Position numbers and translations under genes: made by a program
NCBI GenBank assembly: GCA_030620575.1
Contig: JAUXEL010000052.1
Location: forward strand, 1 to 10,357
DNA: 10,357 nucleotides
From: Fidelibacterota bacterium
GTDB lineage: Bacteria > Fidelibacterota > Fidelibacteria > Fidelibacterales > Fidelibacteraceae
Direction: 5' to 3'
Part shown: positions 1-6,683 of the stretch, in pieces
Layout: each line of letters begins with the position of its first letter
Numbering within the stretch: the stretch's first letter is position 1
The notes under the pieces: generated by a model
Seen by the model: the letters and a program-made list of their open reading frames with translations, nothing else
Databases searched by the model: none
What the model was told of the DNA's origin: nothing

Positions 1-105
1 AGTAAACAGTAAACAGTAGACAGTAAACAGTAAACAGTAGACAGTAAACAGTAGACAGTAAACAGTAGACAGTAGACAGTAAACAGTAAGCAGTAAGCGG
101 TGAAC
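1..105. repeat. Heptanucleotide tandem array, 15 units (consensus AGTAAAC)
   Basis: Fifteen contiguous 7-base units are seen. They are mostly AGTAAAC or AGTAGAC, ending with two AGTAAGC units and a degenerate GGTGAAC. The array starts at base 1, so its true left end lies outside the window. The two main variants differ at one position and are interspersed, as expected from slippage and unequal exchange. No unit is separated by unique spacer, so this is not a CRISPR array. It lies beyond the 3' end of the minus-strand operon. Function is unknown; it resembles the heptameric STRR class described in cyanobacteria in form only. Confidence 0.93.
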
Positions 106-262
106 TCTCCTTCACTATCCCGATGTTTCGGGGCGGAGAGCAAGCTAAATCAACGGCCTGTCCACCATATCCGCCAGTTGGCGGAGTAGGTGGCTAAACT
201 CTAAACCCTACTTGTCCGGCGTAGCCAGCGTTAGCTGAGCGAAGACGGAAACTCCTAAACTC
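106..262. repeat. Composite of small hairpins and short repeats downstream of the FMN-binding gene
   Basis: No gene is seen here. Three structures can be read. (1) A hairpin at 119-132, CCCGA / TCGGG with loop TGTT. (2) A larger hairpin at 162-193, with outer arms CCACC / GGTGG around the perfect core TCCGCCA-GT-TGGCGGA (170-185). (3) Short direct repeats: CTAAACT / CTAAACC at 194-207, and two AAACTCCT units at 249-264. The last pair runs over the TAG stop codon of the FMN-binding gene (263-265). There is no clear T-tract terminator for the minus-strand operon; the 162-193 hairpin may stop or stabilise the transcript, but that is inference. Such mosaic spacers usually mark interspersed, non-autonomous repeats. 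Confidence 0.75.
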
Positions 263-667
263 CTAACCCTCTTTCAACGCTTTATACGTTGCGATCATAA
301 TACATTTGCTGCTGATAGTTGCTCCGCTTACCACATCAACTGCCGGCTGTTGTTTGGAAAGTATGCGATCAACAGTTTCCAGAGCTTCATAACCCGGACC
401 GGAAGACTGATCATTGATAGAAATAGATTCAATAATATGATTTTTCACATGAACGCTCACATCGACAATTACTGGAATTTTACCGTAACGATATTGGTAA
501 ATACCATCCGGGATATCAGATAAATGGATGTTTTCCAATGCCGCAAACTCGGTATCAATATCTTTTAACAAAACCTTAAATTGTTGATTAAAACCAAAAA
601 TTACAACAACAATTATCACAATTAAGATGGAAATAATGCTAAGAAATATTATCGTTCCTTTTTTCAC
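263..667 (-). CDS. Membrane-anchored FMN-binding domain protein (RnfG/NqrC-type FMN_bind)
   Basis: Predicted 134-residue protein. An N-terminal transmembrane helix (about residues 4-26, rich in Ile/Val/Leu) is followed by a single extracytoplasmic FMN_bind domain. The end of the domain shows D111-VVSGAT117, the pattern around the threonine to which ApbE covalently attaches FMN in RnfG, NqrC and related proteins; Thr117 is the expected site. I chose the GTG start at 667 because AGGGAGG lies five bases upstream. An ATG at 727 in the same frame would add 20 charged residues before the helix and has only weak AAAGAA next to it. The gene follows the DUF819 gene by 93 bases on the same strand and is probably co-transcribed with it. 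Likely role: electron transfer on the outer face of the inner membrane. The partner is unknown, and no apbE or other Rnf/Nqr subunit is in the window. The stop codon lies inside a short direct repeat. Confidence 0.88.
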   Translation of the reverse strand: MKKGTIIFLSIISILIVIIVVVIFGFNQQFKVLLKDIDTEFAALENIHLSDIPDGIYQYRYGKIPVIVDVSVHVKNHIIESISINDQSSGPGYEALETVDRILSKQQPAVDVVSGATISSKCIMIATYKALKEG

Positions 668-672
668 TTTAG

Positions 673-679
673 CCTCCCT
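673..679 (-). promoter_or_regulatory. Shine-Dalgarno site that fixes a GTG start
   Basis: On the minus strand the site reads AGGGAGG, then CTAAA, then GTG at 667-665. It is one of the strongest ribosome-binding sites in the window and lies inside the longer open frame that begins at 727. It therefore argues that the FMN-binding protein starts at the GTG. Confidence 0.8.
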
Positions 680-734
680 TTTGTCAAATAAACAAGCATT
701 TTTATTTTCAAATTCAATCATTTGCATTTCTTTG

Positions 735-760
735 TGACGGATATTATCATTATTCCGTCA
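735..760 (-). other. Intercistronic stem-loop between the DUF819 and FMN-binding genes
   Basis: Perfect 7-base arms TGACGGA (735-741) and TCCGTCA (754-760) flank a 12-base AT-rich loop. In the transcript the stem begins immediately after the TAA stop of the DUF819 gene (763-761). No T-run follows, so it does not look like an intrinsic terminator. It may protect the 3' end of the upstream message or adjust expression of the downstream gene. Confidence 0.55.
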
Positions 761-1942
761 TTACATAACCATTAACAGCAGTTTGGCACATATGAGAGCA
801 GCATAGGTACCGAGAACATATCCCGCAATACCCAGCATCACACCGACAGAAGCCAGTGCGGGATGAAATGCGGAAGCTACAATGGGTGCGGAAGCTGCGC
901 CGCCGACATTGGCTTGTGAACCCACAGCCATGAAAAAGAGGGGCGCTTTAATAAGTTTCATAACAACAAATAACAGCAGCAGATGAATAGACAACCATGT
1001 CATTCCCATAGCGAAAAGCGCAGGATATTCTGCTATGGCACGGAGGTTGGCACCGGCTCCAATCACTCCAATTAACAAATATAGCATTACAGTACCCATT
1101 TTAGAAGCTCCGGCACCCTCATAATTTTTTAAAGGAGTAAAAGATAATCCCACGCCAATGGTAGTAATGATAACCACCTTCCATGTGGAATGCGAAATAA
1201 TATCGCCGATATTTGGCAGAGCATTTCCCAGCAAATAAGCAAAGTATGCAAAGCCGAAAGCCAAGGCCAAGAGGACAAAATAATCGGTTACCGAAGTCAC
1301 CCGGTTAGTTTTTTTCCGAAATAATACTACTTTATCACGAAGTTCTAAAATAGCAGAGTTATCAGCACCAAGGCGTTTATCAATTTTTTCATAGCGGCCG
1401 GCCAGAAATAATAAAAGTCCGGTAAGAATATTTGCAGCAAGCACATCCACGATCACCATAACACCCAGCATAGCTTCCGGAGTTCCGACGGACTGTCCGA
1501 TCGCAATAAAATTGGCTCCACCGCCGATCCATGAACCGGCAAGGGCGGCCATACCTTTCCATATGTCAGGTGGCAGCGCATTTTTGAAAATAAGCAGGGA
1601 AATCGGACCACCGATAACGATACCGAGAGTTCCCGTTAAAAACATAATTACTGCTTTTTTCCCAAGTTTTATAATTCCCTTGATATCAATGGAGAGTGTC
1701 AGCAACAACAATGACGCGGGCAGCACGAAGGTCTTGATTTGGGAGTAAAGCGGACTGCTTGAAGGAATAACGCCGAGGAAAGTTAATAAAGTAGGAATGA
1801 AATATGCAAATACCAGTGGGGGGACAATACCGAAAAACCGTTTTCCCCATACGGTATAATGATTGATTGCATAAAGAATAGCCGGAATGATCATTAGAAC
1901 AGCTAATAATCCAAATTGGTCTTTAATAAGTACGCCTTCCAT
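761..1942 (-). CDS. DUF819 family polytopic membrane protein (YjcL-like)
   Basis: A 393-residue, highly hydrophobic protein with about ten or more predicted membrane segments, a usual length for the family. Two glycine/alanine-rich re-entrant-like motifs lie in the two halves: GSWIGGGANF at 136-145 and GSQANVGGAASAP at 341-353. This suggests an inverted-repeat carrier architecture. A charged cytoplasmic-type loop lies at about 183-213. I recognise the sequence as DUF819; I recall this family being grouped with the CPA/AT transporter clan (GltS, Na+/H+ exchangers, bile acid carriers), so secondary transport is plausible but the substrate is unknown. The start ATG at 1942 has GGGAG four bases upstream. 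Only 11 bases separate it from the stop of the capA-like gene, and its ribosome-binding site lies in that gap, so the two are almost certainly one transcript. Confidence 0.88.
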   Translation of the reverse strand: MEGVLIKDQFGLLAVLMIIPAILYAINHYTVWGKRFFGIVPPLVFAYFIPTLLTFLGVIPSSSPLYSQIKTFVLPASLLLLTLSIDIKGIIKLGKKAVIMFLTGTLGIVIGGPISLLIFKNALPPDIWKGMAALAGSWIGGGANFIAIGQSVGTPEAMLGVMVIVDVLAANILTGLLLFLAGRYEKIDKRLGADNSAILELRDKVVLFRKKTNRVTSVTDYFVLLALAFGFAYFAYLLGNALPNIGDIISHSTWKVVIITTIGVGLSFTPLKNYEGAGASKMGTVMLYLLIGVIGAGANLRAIAEYPALFAMGMTWLSIHLLLLFVVMKLIKAPLFFMAVGSQANVGGAASAPIVASAFHPALASVGVMLGIAGYVLGTYAALICAKLLLMVM

Positions 1943-1953
1943 AAACTCCCTTT

Positions 1954-3000
1954 TTATCTTTTATAAATATATCCTGAATCATCAATTACAAGAACTGAAT
2001 CCATTTCGGGAAAATCAATTTTCGTTAAACGTTGCAATTCTTTTACAGCACGTTGTTCGGTATCCAACATCGGGAAACCGGGGTATGACTGACGAATAGC
2101 AATTGCCCGGGCATATAAAAATTCGCCGTCATGATCGGTAAACACTTTCATAATAGGCGCCACTCCGCGGGATCCTTCCAGATTAAATCGCCGATAGGTA
2201 CAGAAATTACCCAAACTGTAAGCGATCAGACGGTTTTTATAGAGCTCGACGGCCCGGGTAACATGAGGACCGCTGCCGAATACGATATCTGCTCCCGCAT
2301 CAACCGCAGTATGAGAAAACCGGTATACATCTCCGCGGATTTCACCATTATAATTTTCATTTGTACGGGGTGTTCCCGCATATTCACGGCCTTCACCGCC
2401 GCCATGGAACATAACCACTACAATATCGCAGTAAGTATCCAAGTCTGAAATGATTTTATGTACTTCGTCATAATTGTGCATACGGGATGTTGCCCAGTGC
2501 GGTGAAAAGGATGCAAAACCAAAACAGATACCATTTACAGTAAAAGTATCGGAGGGTGCAGAATAAATACCCGCATGGTGCAGGCCTACGCTATCACAGA
2601 CCACCATCGTGCGCCGGTAGCTCTGATATCCCATATCCCGCACATGATTATTAGCCAGACCCACAGCATCAAAACCCGCATTTATAATATGTTGAACATA
2701 GGATTCCGGCATGCAGAAAATAAAACAGCGCTCTGTTTTTTCCCAACCATCCTTGGGTACGCCGCCCGAATCCATCAAACAGCCTTCCAGGTTGGCTACA
2801 GCAAGGTCTGCAGATCTAATAATATTCTGTACATGTTCTAAAAGCCTTTCAGGATGAGAAGATAGGGTAGAACTATCCGGAAAGGATGTTCCAAGCATGA
2901 GATCGCCGACACCGATAACGCTGATCGTGTCCATTTCAGCATGGATAAAACCAATATGCATCAACATTAAAAGCAAAAATATGTTACAGATAAATTTCAC
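1954..3000 (-). CDS. CapA-like (PGA_cap) metallophosphatase-fold exported protein
   Basis: A 348-residue protein with an N-terminal signal peptide: Lys2, a hydrophobic core at about 4-20, and a likely cut near A21. Motifs of the CapA/PGA_cap family follow in order: VGDLMLG at 31-37 (D33 a likely metal ligand), ANLEG at 69-73, NNH at 117-119, a histidine-glycine motif with H199 (HGGGEG), and GSGPH at 242-246. The family is calcineurin-like. It includes the CapA/PgsA component of poly-gamma-glutamate synthesis, but many members sit far from capsule genes, and no capB or capC homologue is here. The polyglutamate role is therefore not supported. Start is GTG at 3000; ATG codons at residues 12 and 14 would destroy the signal peptide. 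A GGA-type site lies about nine bases upstream. It is the first gene of the minus-strand operon. Confidence 0.87.
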   Translation of the reverse strand: MKFICNIFLLLMLMHIGFIHAEMDTISVIGVGDLMLGTSFPDSSTLSSHPERLLEHVQNIIRSADLAVANLEGCLMDSGGVPKDGWEKTERCFIFCMPESYVQHIINAGFDAVGLANNHVRDMGYQSYRRTMVVCDSVGLHHAGIYSAPSDTFTVNGICFGFASFSPHWATSRMHNYDEVHKIISDLDTYCDIVVVMFHGGGEGREYAGTPRTNENYNGEIRGDVYRFSHTAVDAGADIVFGSGPHVTRAVELYKNRLIAYSLGNFCTYRRFNLEGSRGVAPIMKVFTDHDGEFLYARAIAIRQSYPGFPMLDTEQRAVKELQRLTKIDFPEMDSVLVIDDSGYIYKR

Positions 3001-3014
3001 TATATTTATTCCAA

Positions 3015-3053
3015 ATATTCAGTGAATATAATACTATTCCTGCTGTTCAGCAA
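3015..3053 (-). promoter_or_regulatory. Candidate sigma70-type promoter of the capA operon with overlapping palindrome
   Basis: On the minus strand TTGCTG (3053-3048) and TATATT (3030-3025) are separated by 17 bases, a good -35/-10 pair that would give a leader of about 18 bases before the GTG at 3000. A perfect 15-base palindrome with arms ATATTCA and TGAATAT around a central G (3015-3029) covers the -10 and the expected start site, where a repressor would bind. A second small dyad, TGCTG-TT-CAGCA (3041-3052), overlaps the -35. This is inference from pattern only, in AT-rich DNA where chance matches are common. Confidence 0.4.
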
Positions 3054-3252
3054 CGGAGAATACGGGATATTTTGGATAGGTTCGTTTAAATTAAATTTCG
3101 TACTTGAGAGTAAGTATAGCAATTAATGTAAAACCGAGGTTATTATTCACTTATTCTCCATTGCTATTGCAAAGGGAAAACCAATTTACCTGTTTTATAT
3201 ATGCCTATTAAATGTTAAATTAAGCAACGAAAAAAACGATATTACATACAGT

Positions 3253-3256
3253 GAGG
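3253..3256 (+). promoter_or_regulatory. adk: Shine-Dalgarno site deciding the adk start
   Basis: GAGG lies six bases before the second of two consecutive ATG codons (3260 and 3263) and only three before the first. An upstream in-frame GTG at 3251 overlaps the site itself. The spacing, and the usual N-terminus of the family (Met-Arg-Leu-Val-Leu-Leu-Gly), favour ATG 3263. Confidence 0.7.
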
Positions 3257-3262
3257 TATATG

Positions 3263-3916
3263 ATGCGATTAGTGTTATTGGGCGGACCGGGAAGCGGAAA
3301 AGGTACTCAGGCGGATGTATTGAAAAAAAAATATAATGTAGCTAAATTATCTACCGGTGATTTACTGCGGGGAGAAATAAGCAATAACACCAAATTAGGA
3401 AAACAGGCCAAATCCTATATGGATAATGGTGAACTGGTACCCGATTCAGTGATGATCTCAATTTTAGATAAAAAAACCACAGAATTTGAAGAAAAAAAAC
3501 AAGGTTATATTCTGGATGGATTTCCCCGGACAGTCCCTCAAGCTGAAGCACTATTAGAAATGTTGAAAAAACAAGGTGTTACACTGACTATGGCATTGCT
3601 TATCGATGTTCCAAAACATGAATTGGTCCGGCGATTATCAAGTCGATGGACCTGTAAAAATTGCTCCGCAACGACTTTTAAGGATCCCGACGGTAATTCG
3701 GTCGTCTGTCCGCAATGCGGCGGGGAATTGTACCAACGTGATGACGATAAACGCGAGACCATCCTCAATCGTATGAAAGTCTACAAGAAAAATACCCAAC
3801 CTCTGATCGCCTTCTTTGAAGAAAAGGGCTTACTTGAAGAAGTAAATGGTTTTGGTTCTTTCGAAGAGATCAGTGGACGTATTATTAATCTTTTTAATGA
3901 AAAAGATATCAAGTGA
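3263..3916 (+). CDS. adk: Adenylate kinase, long form with zinc-type LID
   Basis: A 217-residue cytoplasmic enzyme that interconverts ATP + AMP and 2 ADP. The P-loop GGPGSGKGT lies at 7-15, the AMP-site segment LSTGDLLR follows at about 29-36, and DGFPRT at 85-90 is the family signature. The LID is of the long type and carries four cysteines (C131, C134, C149, C152) in two CxxC pairs, which bind a structural zinc in Gram-positive and many other bacterial Adks. Length is normal. Start chosen at ATG 3263 from the GAGG spacing. In many bacteria adk lies with secY and map in the ribosomal protein cluster; here it lies alone, divergent from the capA operon and 302 bases before metG. There is no clear terminator after it, so read-through into metG is possible. 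Confidence 0.97.
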   Translation: MRLVLLGGPGSGKGTQADVLKKKYNVAKLSTGDLLRGEISNNTKLGKQAKSYMDNGELVPDSVMISILDKKTTEFEEKKQGYILDGFPRTVPQAEALLEMLKKQGVTLTMALLIDVPKHELVRRLSSRWTCKNCSATTFKDPDGNSVVCPQCGGELYQRDDDKRETILNRMKVYKKNTQPLIAFFEEKGLLEEVNGFGSFEEISGRIINLFNEKDIK

Positions 3917-4106
3917 GAATAGTAAGTAATATAAGGATAGGAAGGTAAAAAAATTTATAATATGAATGTGTTTCAATTTCCATTTTTTGCTGAAACTTTC
4001 GATGATAGGCTTCCTTTCGACTCATCAACTTATCGACTTTACTTGCCTTTATTCTTCCTCCTACGTCAAGACTTCGGAGAACAAGTTTTACTTTTATCTT
4101 TAATCT

Positions 4107-4141
4107 TGAATTATCAATTGTCCTTTGTCAATTGTCAATTA
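4107..4141. repeat. Heptamer tandem array (TCAATTG type)
   Basis: Five consecutive 7-base units are read: TGAATTA, TCAATTG, TCCTTTG, TCAATTG, TCAATTA. The units are degenerate, but the period is exactly seven. CAATTG is itself a palindrome, so several overlapping stems are possible. Confidence 0.65.
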
Positions 4142-4164
4142 TTTAGTAATTTATAAAATAGAGT

Positions 4165-4196
4165 ATAGCTCATTTTATGCTATCTAACACGATAGC
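4165..4196 (+). promoter_or_regulatory. Alternative stem-loops in the metG leader
   Basis: ATAGC (4165-4169) can pair with GCTAT (4179-4183). The overlapping GCTATC (4179-4184) can instead pair perfectly with GATAGC (4191-4196) across the loop TAACAC. The two stems are mutually exclusive and end ten bases before the AGGG ribosome-binding site of metG (4207-4210). There is no T-tract and no T-box-like sequence that I can see. Regulation is speculative. Confidence 0.3.
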
Positions 4197-4218
4197 TTAT
4201 CAAAACAGGGAAAATTAA

Positions 4219-5748
4219 ATGCCCAAATCTTTTTATATTACCACCCCCTTGTATTATGTGAATGACCAGCCGCATATCGGCAGCAGCTATACAACGATAA
4301 TCGCAGATATTATTTCTATGTATCGCCGTATGAGAGGGGATGATGTTTTTTTCTTAACCGGTACCGATGAGCATGGACAAAAAGTTCAGCAGGCGGCAGA
4401 AAAAAACGGTATTAGTCCCATGGAACATTGCGATATTTATGCAACACGCTTTCAGGAATTATGGTCCTATTTCAATCTTAGCAATGATGATTTTATTCGC
4501 ACAACGGAATCCCGGCATGTGAAGGTCGTTCAGCAGGTACTGCAAATGCTTTTTGACAAAGGAGAAATTTACAAGGGCAGTTATGAAGGCTGGTACAGTG
4601 TTGCGGATGAATTATTTATTTCAGAGAAGGATCATGAAAAGGGAAATTATCGGGATGTACGGCGGATCAATGAGACAAATTATTATTTTAAAATGAGTGC
4701 CTACCAGGATCAGCTTATCGAATACATCAATGAACATCCCGATTTTATTCTACCCGTGAACAGAAAAAATGAGATTCTGGGTTTTCTAAAACGGCCTTTG
4801 AAAGATTTATGTATCAGCCGCCCGAAAGAACGCCTCGCTTGGGGTATTGAACTTCCCTTTGATAGCGCTTACGTTACGTATGTCTGGTTTGATGCTCTGC
4901 TTAATTATATCACAGCAATGGGTTATCTTTCCGATGATGCAAAATTTCAGACCTATTGGCCGGCCGTTCATCTGATCGGAAAAGATATATTGACCACCCA
5001 TTGTGTCTATTGGCCGACTATGTTGATGGCTATGAAAATTCCACTTCCGAAAACCGTATTTGCGCACGGTTGGTGGACCAGCGAAGGCCAGAAGATGAGT
5101 AAATCTCTGGGTAATTTTATCGACATGGAAGCCATTCAGGCATATTGCGATAATGTGGGCAAAGATGTATACCGTTATTTCATGGCCAAAGAAGGACCGC
5201 TTCTCAACGATTCGGATTTTTCAAAAGAGCGGTTTTATCAAATCTACAATACGGATCTTGCGAATGACTTCGGAAATCTTGTAAATCGTATTTTTAAATT
5301 GATCAAAAAATATTATGACAATAAAATTCCTTTGCCGGGTGATCCGGGTAAGGAAGAACAGGCAATGAAAACTGCCGCGGATGTCTGTCAGAATACCATA
5401 ATGGCACATCTTGAAAAATTACATGTTAATGCAATTGCAACTGAAGCCGTTGCTTATGTTACTTCCATCAACAAATATCTTGAGAAAACAGAACCATGGA
5501 AACTGGCAAAAACAGATCCGGATAAAGCCGCAACTGTCTTATATACAGCACTGGCAAGTCTGCGTTTTTCAGCTGCCCTGCTGTATCCGCTGCTGCCGGA
5601 AAAAATGACAGAATTCTTCACTATGCTGAACAATGGCGATACGCCGGGTACACTCATAGACTGGGATGGACTGAAAAGCGGTAGGGAACTCGGCGAAATG
5701 AAAGCTCTTTTCCCGCGTTTTGATATGAAATTGCTGGACGAAGAATAA
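4219..5748 (+). CDS. metG: Methionyl-tRNA synthetase, short form
   Basis: A 509-residue class I aminoacyl-tRNA synthetase that charges tRNA-Met. The HIGH-type motif appears as HIGS at 19-22, and KMSKS is intact at 292-296. The anticodon-binding helical domain includes W427 in the PWKLAK segment. The protein ends there: the C-terminal dimerising tRNA-binding domain found in the 650-700 residue forms is absent. The connective-peptide region after GWYSV (about 118-160) has no cysteines, so the usual zinc knuckles are missing; zinc-free MetRS forms are known. The ATG at 4219 has AGGG eight bases upstream, good for this genome. tatD follows after 80 bases and rsmA after that, a frequent metG-tatD-ksgA order. 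It is a full-length, apparently functional housekeeping gene. Confidence 0.97.
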   Translation: MPKSFYITTPLYYVNDQPHIGSSYTTIIADIISMYRRMRGDDVFFLTGTDEHGQKVQQAAEKNGISPMEHCDIYATRFQELWSYFNLSNDDFIRTTESRHVKVVQQVLQMLFDKGEIYKGSYEGWYSVADELFISEKDHEKGNYRDVRRINETNYYFKMSAYQDQLIEYINEHPDFILPVNRKNEILGFLKRPLKDLCISRPKERLAWGIELPFDSAYVTYVWFDALLNYITAMGYLSDDAKFQTYWPAVHLIGKDILTTHCVYWPTMLMAMKIPLPKTVFAHGWWTSEGQKMSKSLGNFIDMEAIQAYCDNVGKDVYRYFMAKEGPLLNDSDFSKERFYQIYNTDLANDFGNLVNRIFKLIKKYYDNKIPLPGDPGKEEQAMKTAADVCQNTIMAHLEKLHVNAIATEAVAYVTSINKYLEKTEPWKLAKTDPDKAATVLYTALASLRFSAALLYPLLPEKMTEFFTMLNNGDTPGTLIDWDGLKSGRELGEMKALFPRFDMKLLDEE

Positions 5749-5771
5749 TACAGAGAAAACGGAAAAACCTG

Positions 5772-5807
5772 AGATTCCCAATAAGCTGATTTTATCTATT
5801 GGGATCT
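5772..5807 (+). other. Intercistronic stem-loop between metG and tatD
   Basis: Arms CCCAATA (5777-5783) and TATTGGG (5797-5803) pair perfectly. They are extended by AGAT / ATCT after a one-base bulge (T5776), giving 11 pairs around a 13-base loop. No T-run follows, so it is more likely a processing or stability element, or a weak attenuator, than a terminator. Confidence 0.5.
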
Positions 5808-5828
5808 GTGTGACAAAACGAGACGATC

Positions 5829-6584
5829 ATGTTTATTGATACCCATGCACATTTAAATTTAGATCCTTTTTTTAAAGATCCGGAGCCCTATGTCGAGAGA
5901 GCAGTGAAAGCGGGAGTAACCCGGATGATCGTTCCATCCATTGATATAAAGACCTCAGAACGCGCGATTTCTCTGGCAGACAGATTTGATTGTATATATG
6001 CTGCCGTCGGAATTCATCCGCATGACAGCAAAGAAGCACCTCAGGATTATATCCCGATCCTGGAAGAGTTTCTACAGCATCCCAAGGTATGTGCTGTCGG
6101 AGAGATCGGTATGGATCATTACCGTAATTATGCCCCGCGAGATGATCAGTTGCGGGTTTTTCGCGAACAGGTTGAGCTTGCCCGTTCTTTACAATATCCT
6201 ATGATCATCCATAACAGGGCAGCCGATGATGATACTTATGCTGTATTGGAATCGCTTGCATATTTTCGGGCGCAATTTCACTGTTTTGGCAGTGACGCGG
6301 TTTATGCAAAACGGGTAATGGATAAAGGGGCATTAATTTCTTTCACCGGGGTGGTCACTTTTTCAAAGAAAGTAACCGCACTTGTTGAAATGCTTCCACT
6401 GGAACGCCTGATGATTGAAACCGATTCTCCCTGGATGGCGCCTGTTCCATACCGGGGTAAACAAAATGAACCGGCCTACGTTGTCGAGGTTGCTAAAAGC
6501 TACGCGAAGATTTTTCAGCAGCCGCTTGAACACATTGCGGCAACGACCACCGCAACGGCTGAAGAATTTTTTGGTTTTAAATAA
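5829..6584 (+). CDS. tatD: TatD family metal-dependent hydrolase / DNase
   Basis: A 251-residue amidohydrolase-fold enzyme of normal family length. The metal-site residues are in place: H6 and H8 in DTHAH, E92 in GEIGMD, H128 in IIHNR, H151 in FHCF, and D199 in ETDSPW. GIHPH at 61-65 is also typical. E. coli TatD and YcfH homologues act as 3'-5' exonucleases or DNases in DNA repair and RNA turnover; some relatives are D-aminoacyl-tRNA deacylases. The paralogue type cannot be decided from sequence alone, so the symbol is used for the family. GAG lies six bases before the ATG, a weak ribosome-binding site. It lies between metG and rsmA, the normal place for this gene in many genomes, and is probably co-transcribed with metG. 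Confidence 0.95.
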   Translation: MFIDTHAHLNLDPFFKDPEPYVERAVKAGVTRMIVPSIDIKTSERAISLADRFDCIYAAVGIHPHDSKEAPQDYIPILEEFLQHPKVCAVGEIGMDHYRNYAPRDDQLRVFREQVELARSLQYPMIIHNRAADDDTYAVLESLAYFRAQFHCFGSDAVYAKRVMDKGALISFTGVVTFSKKVTALVEMLPLERLMIETDSPWMAPVPYRGKQNEPAYVVEVAKSYAKIFQQPLEHIAATTTATAEEFFGFK

Positions 6585-6616
6585 ATTTTACTATGTCATT
6601 CTAAAAAATGACTAGT

Positions 6617-6644
6617 GTAGGGAACAGTCGCGACCGTTCCTTAC
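6617..6644. repeat. 28-base imperfect palindrome between tatD and rsmA
   Basis: Left arm GTAGGGAACAGTCG and right arm CGACCGTTCCTTAC form a 14-base inverted repeat with no loop, one mismatch (A6626/C6635) and one G-T pair. The core GTCGCGAC is perfect. I recall near-identical palindromes as dispersed repeats in environmental bacterial genomes, so it is likely a mobile, non-autonomous repeat or a family of such. A smaller stem, GTCATT / AATGAC (6595-6600, 6607-6612), precedes it. It is not followed by a T-tract. Confidence 0.8.
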
Positions 6645-6683
6645 AATTGGATATATAAACTTTCGAAGTACAAAATTAATACA

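Larger units (their letters stand above)
3917..4218. other. Gene-free spacer between adk and metG
   Basis: This 302-base AT-rich stretch holds no convincing gene. The only plus-strand open frame (3962-4156) has no ribosome-binding site, and its end is made of the heptamer repeat at 4107-4141. I see no T-tract terminator for adk. Two alternative small stems lie just before the metG ribosome-binding site (4165-4196). No good promoter could be singled out in the AT-rich sequence. Confidence 0.7.

Noticed and set aside
1..105. Possible CRISPR-like array
   Set aside because: The 7-base units are contiguous, with no spacers and no repeat of 23-37 bases.
668..727. Longer N-terminus for the FMN-binding protein from ATG 727
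   Set aside because: The strong AGGGAGG-GTG signal at 667 and the position of the membrane helix favour the shorter protein; the extension is charged and contains no expected signal.
1954..3000. Poly-gamma-glutamate capsule synthesis locus
   Set aside because: Only the CapA-like protein is present; no CapB ligase or CapC homologue is nearby, and CapA-fold proteins are common outside capsule loci.
3962..4156. 64-residue plus-strand open frame between adk and metG
   Set aside because: No ribosome-binding site, and its C-terminal part is the translated TCAATTG heptamer array.
4107..4218. T-box or SAM riboswitch before metG
   Set aside because: I see no T-box motif, no specifier loop, no terminator/antiterminator pair with a T-run, and the spacer is too short and AT-rich for a SAM riboswitch core.
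5772..5807. Terminator after metG
   Set aside because: The stem is good but has no following T-run, and tatD starts 22 bases later in the same direction.
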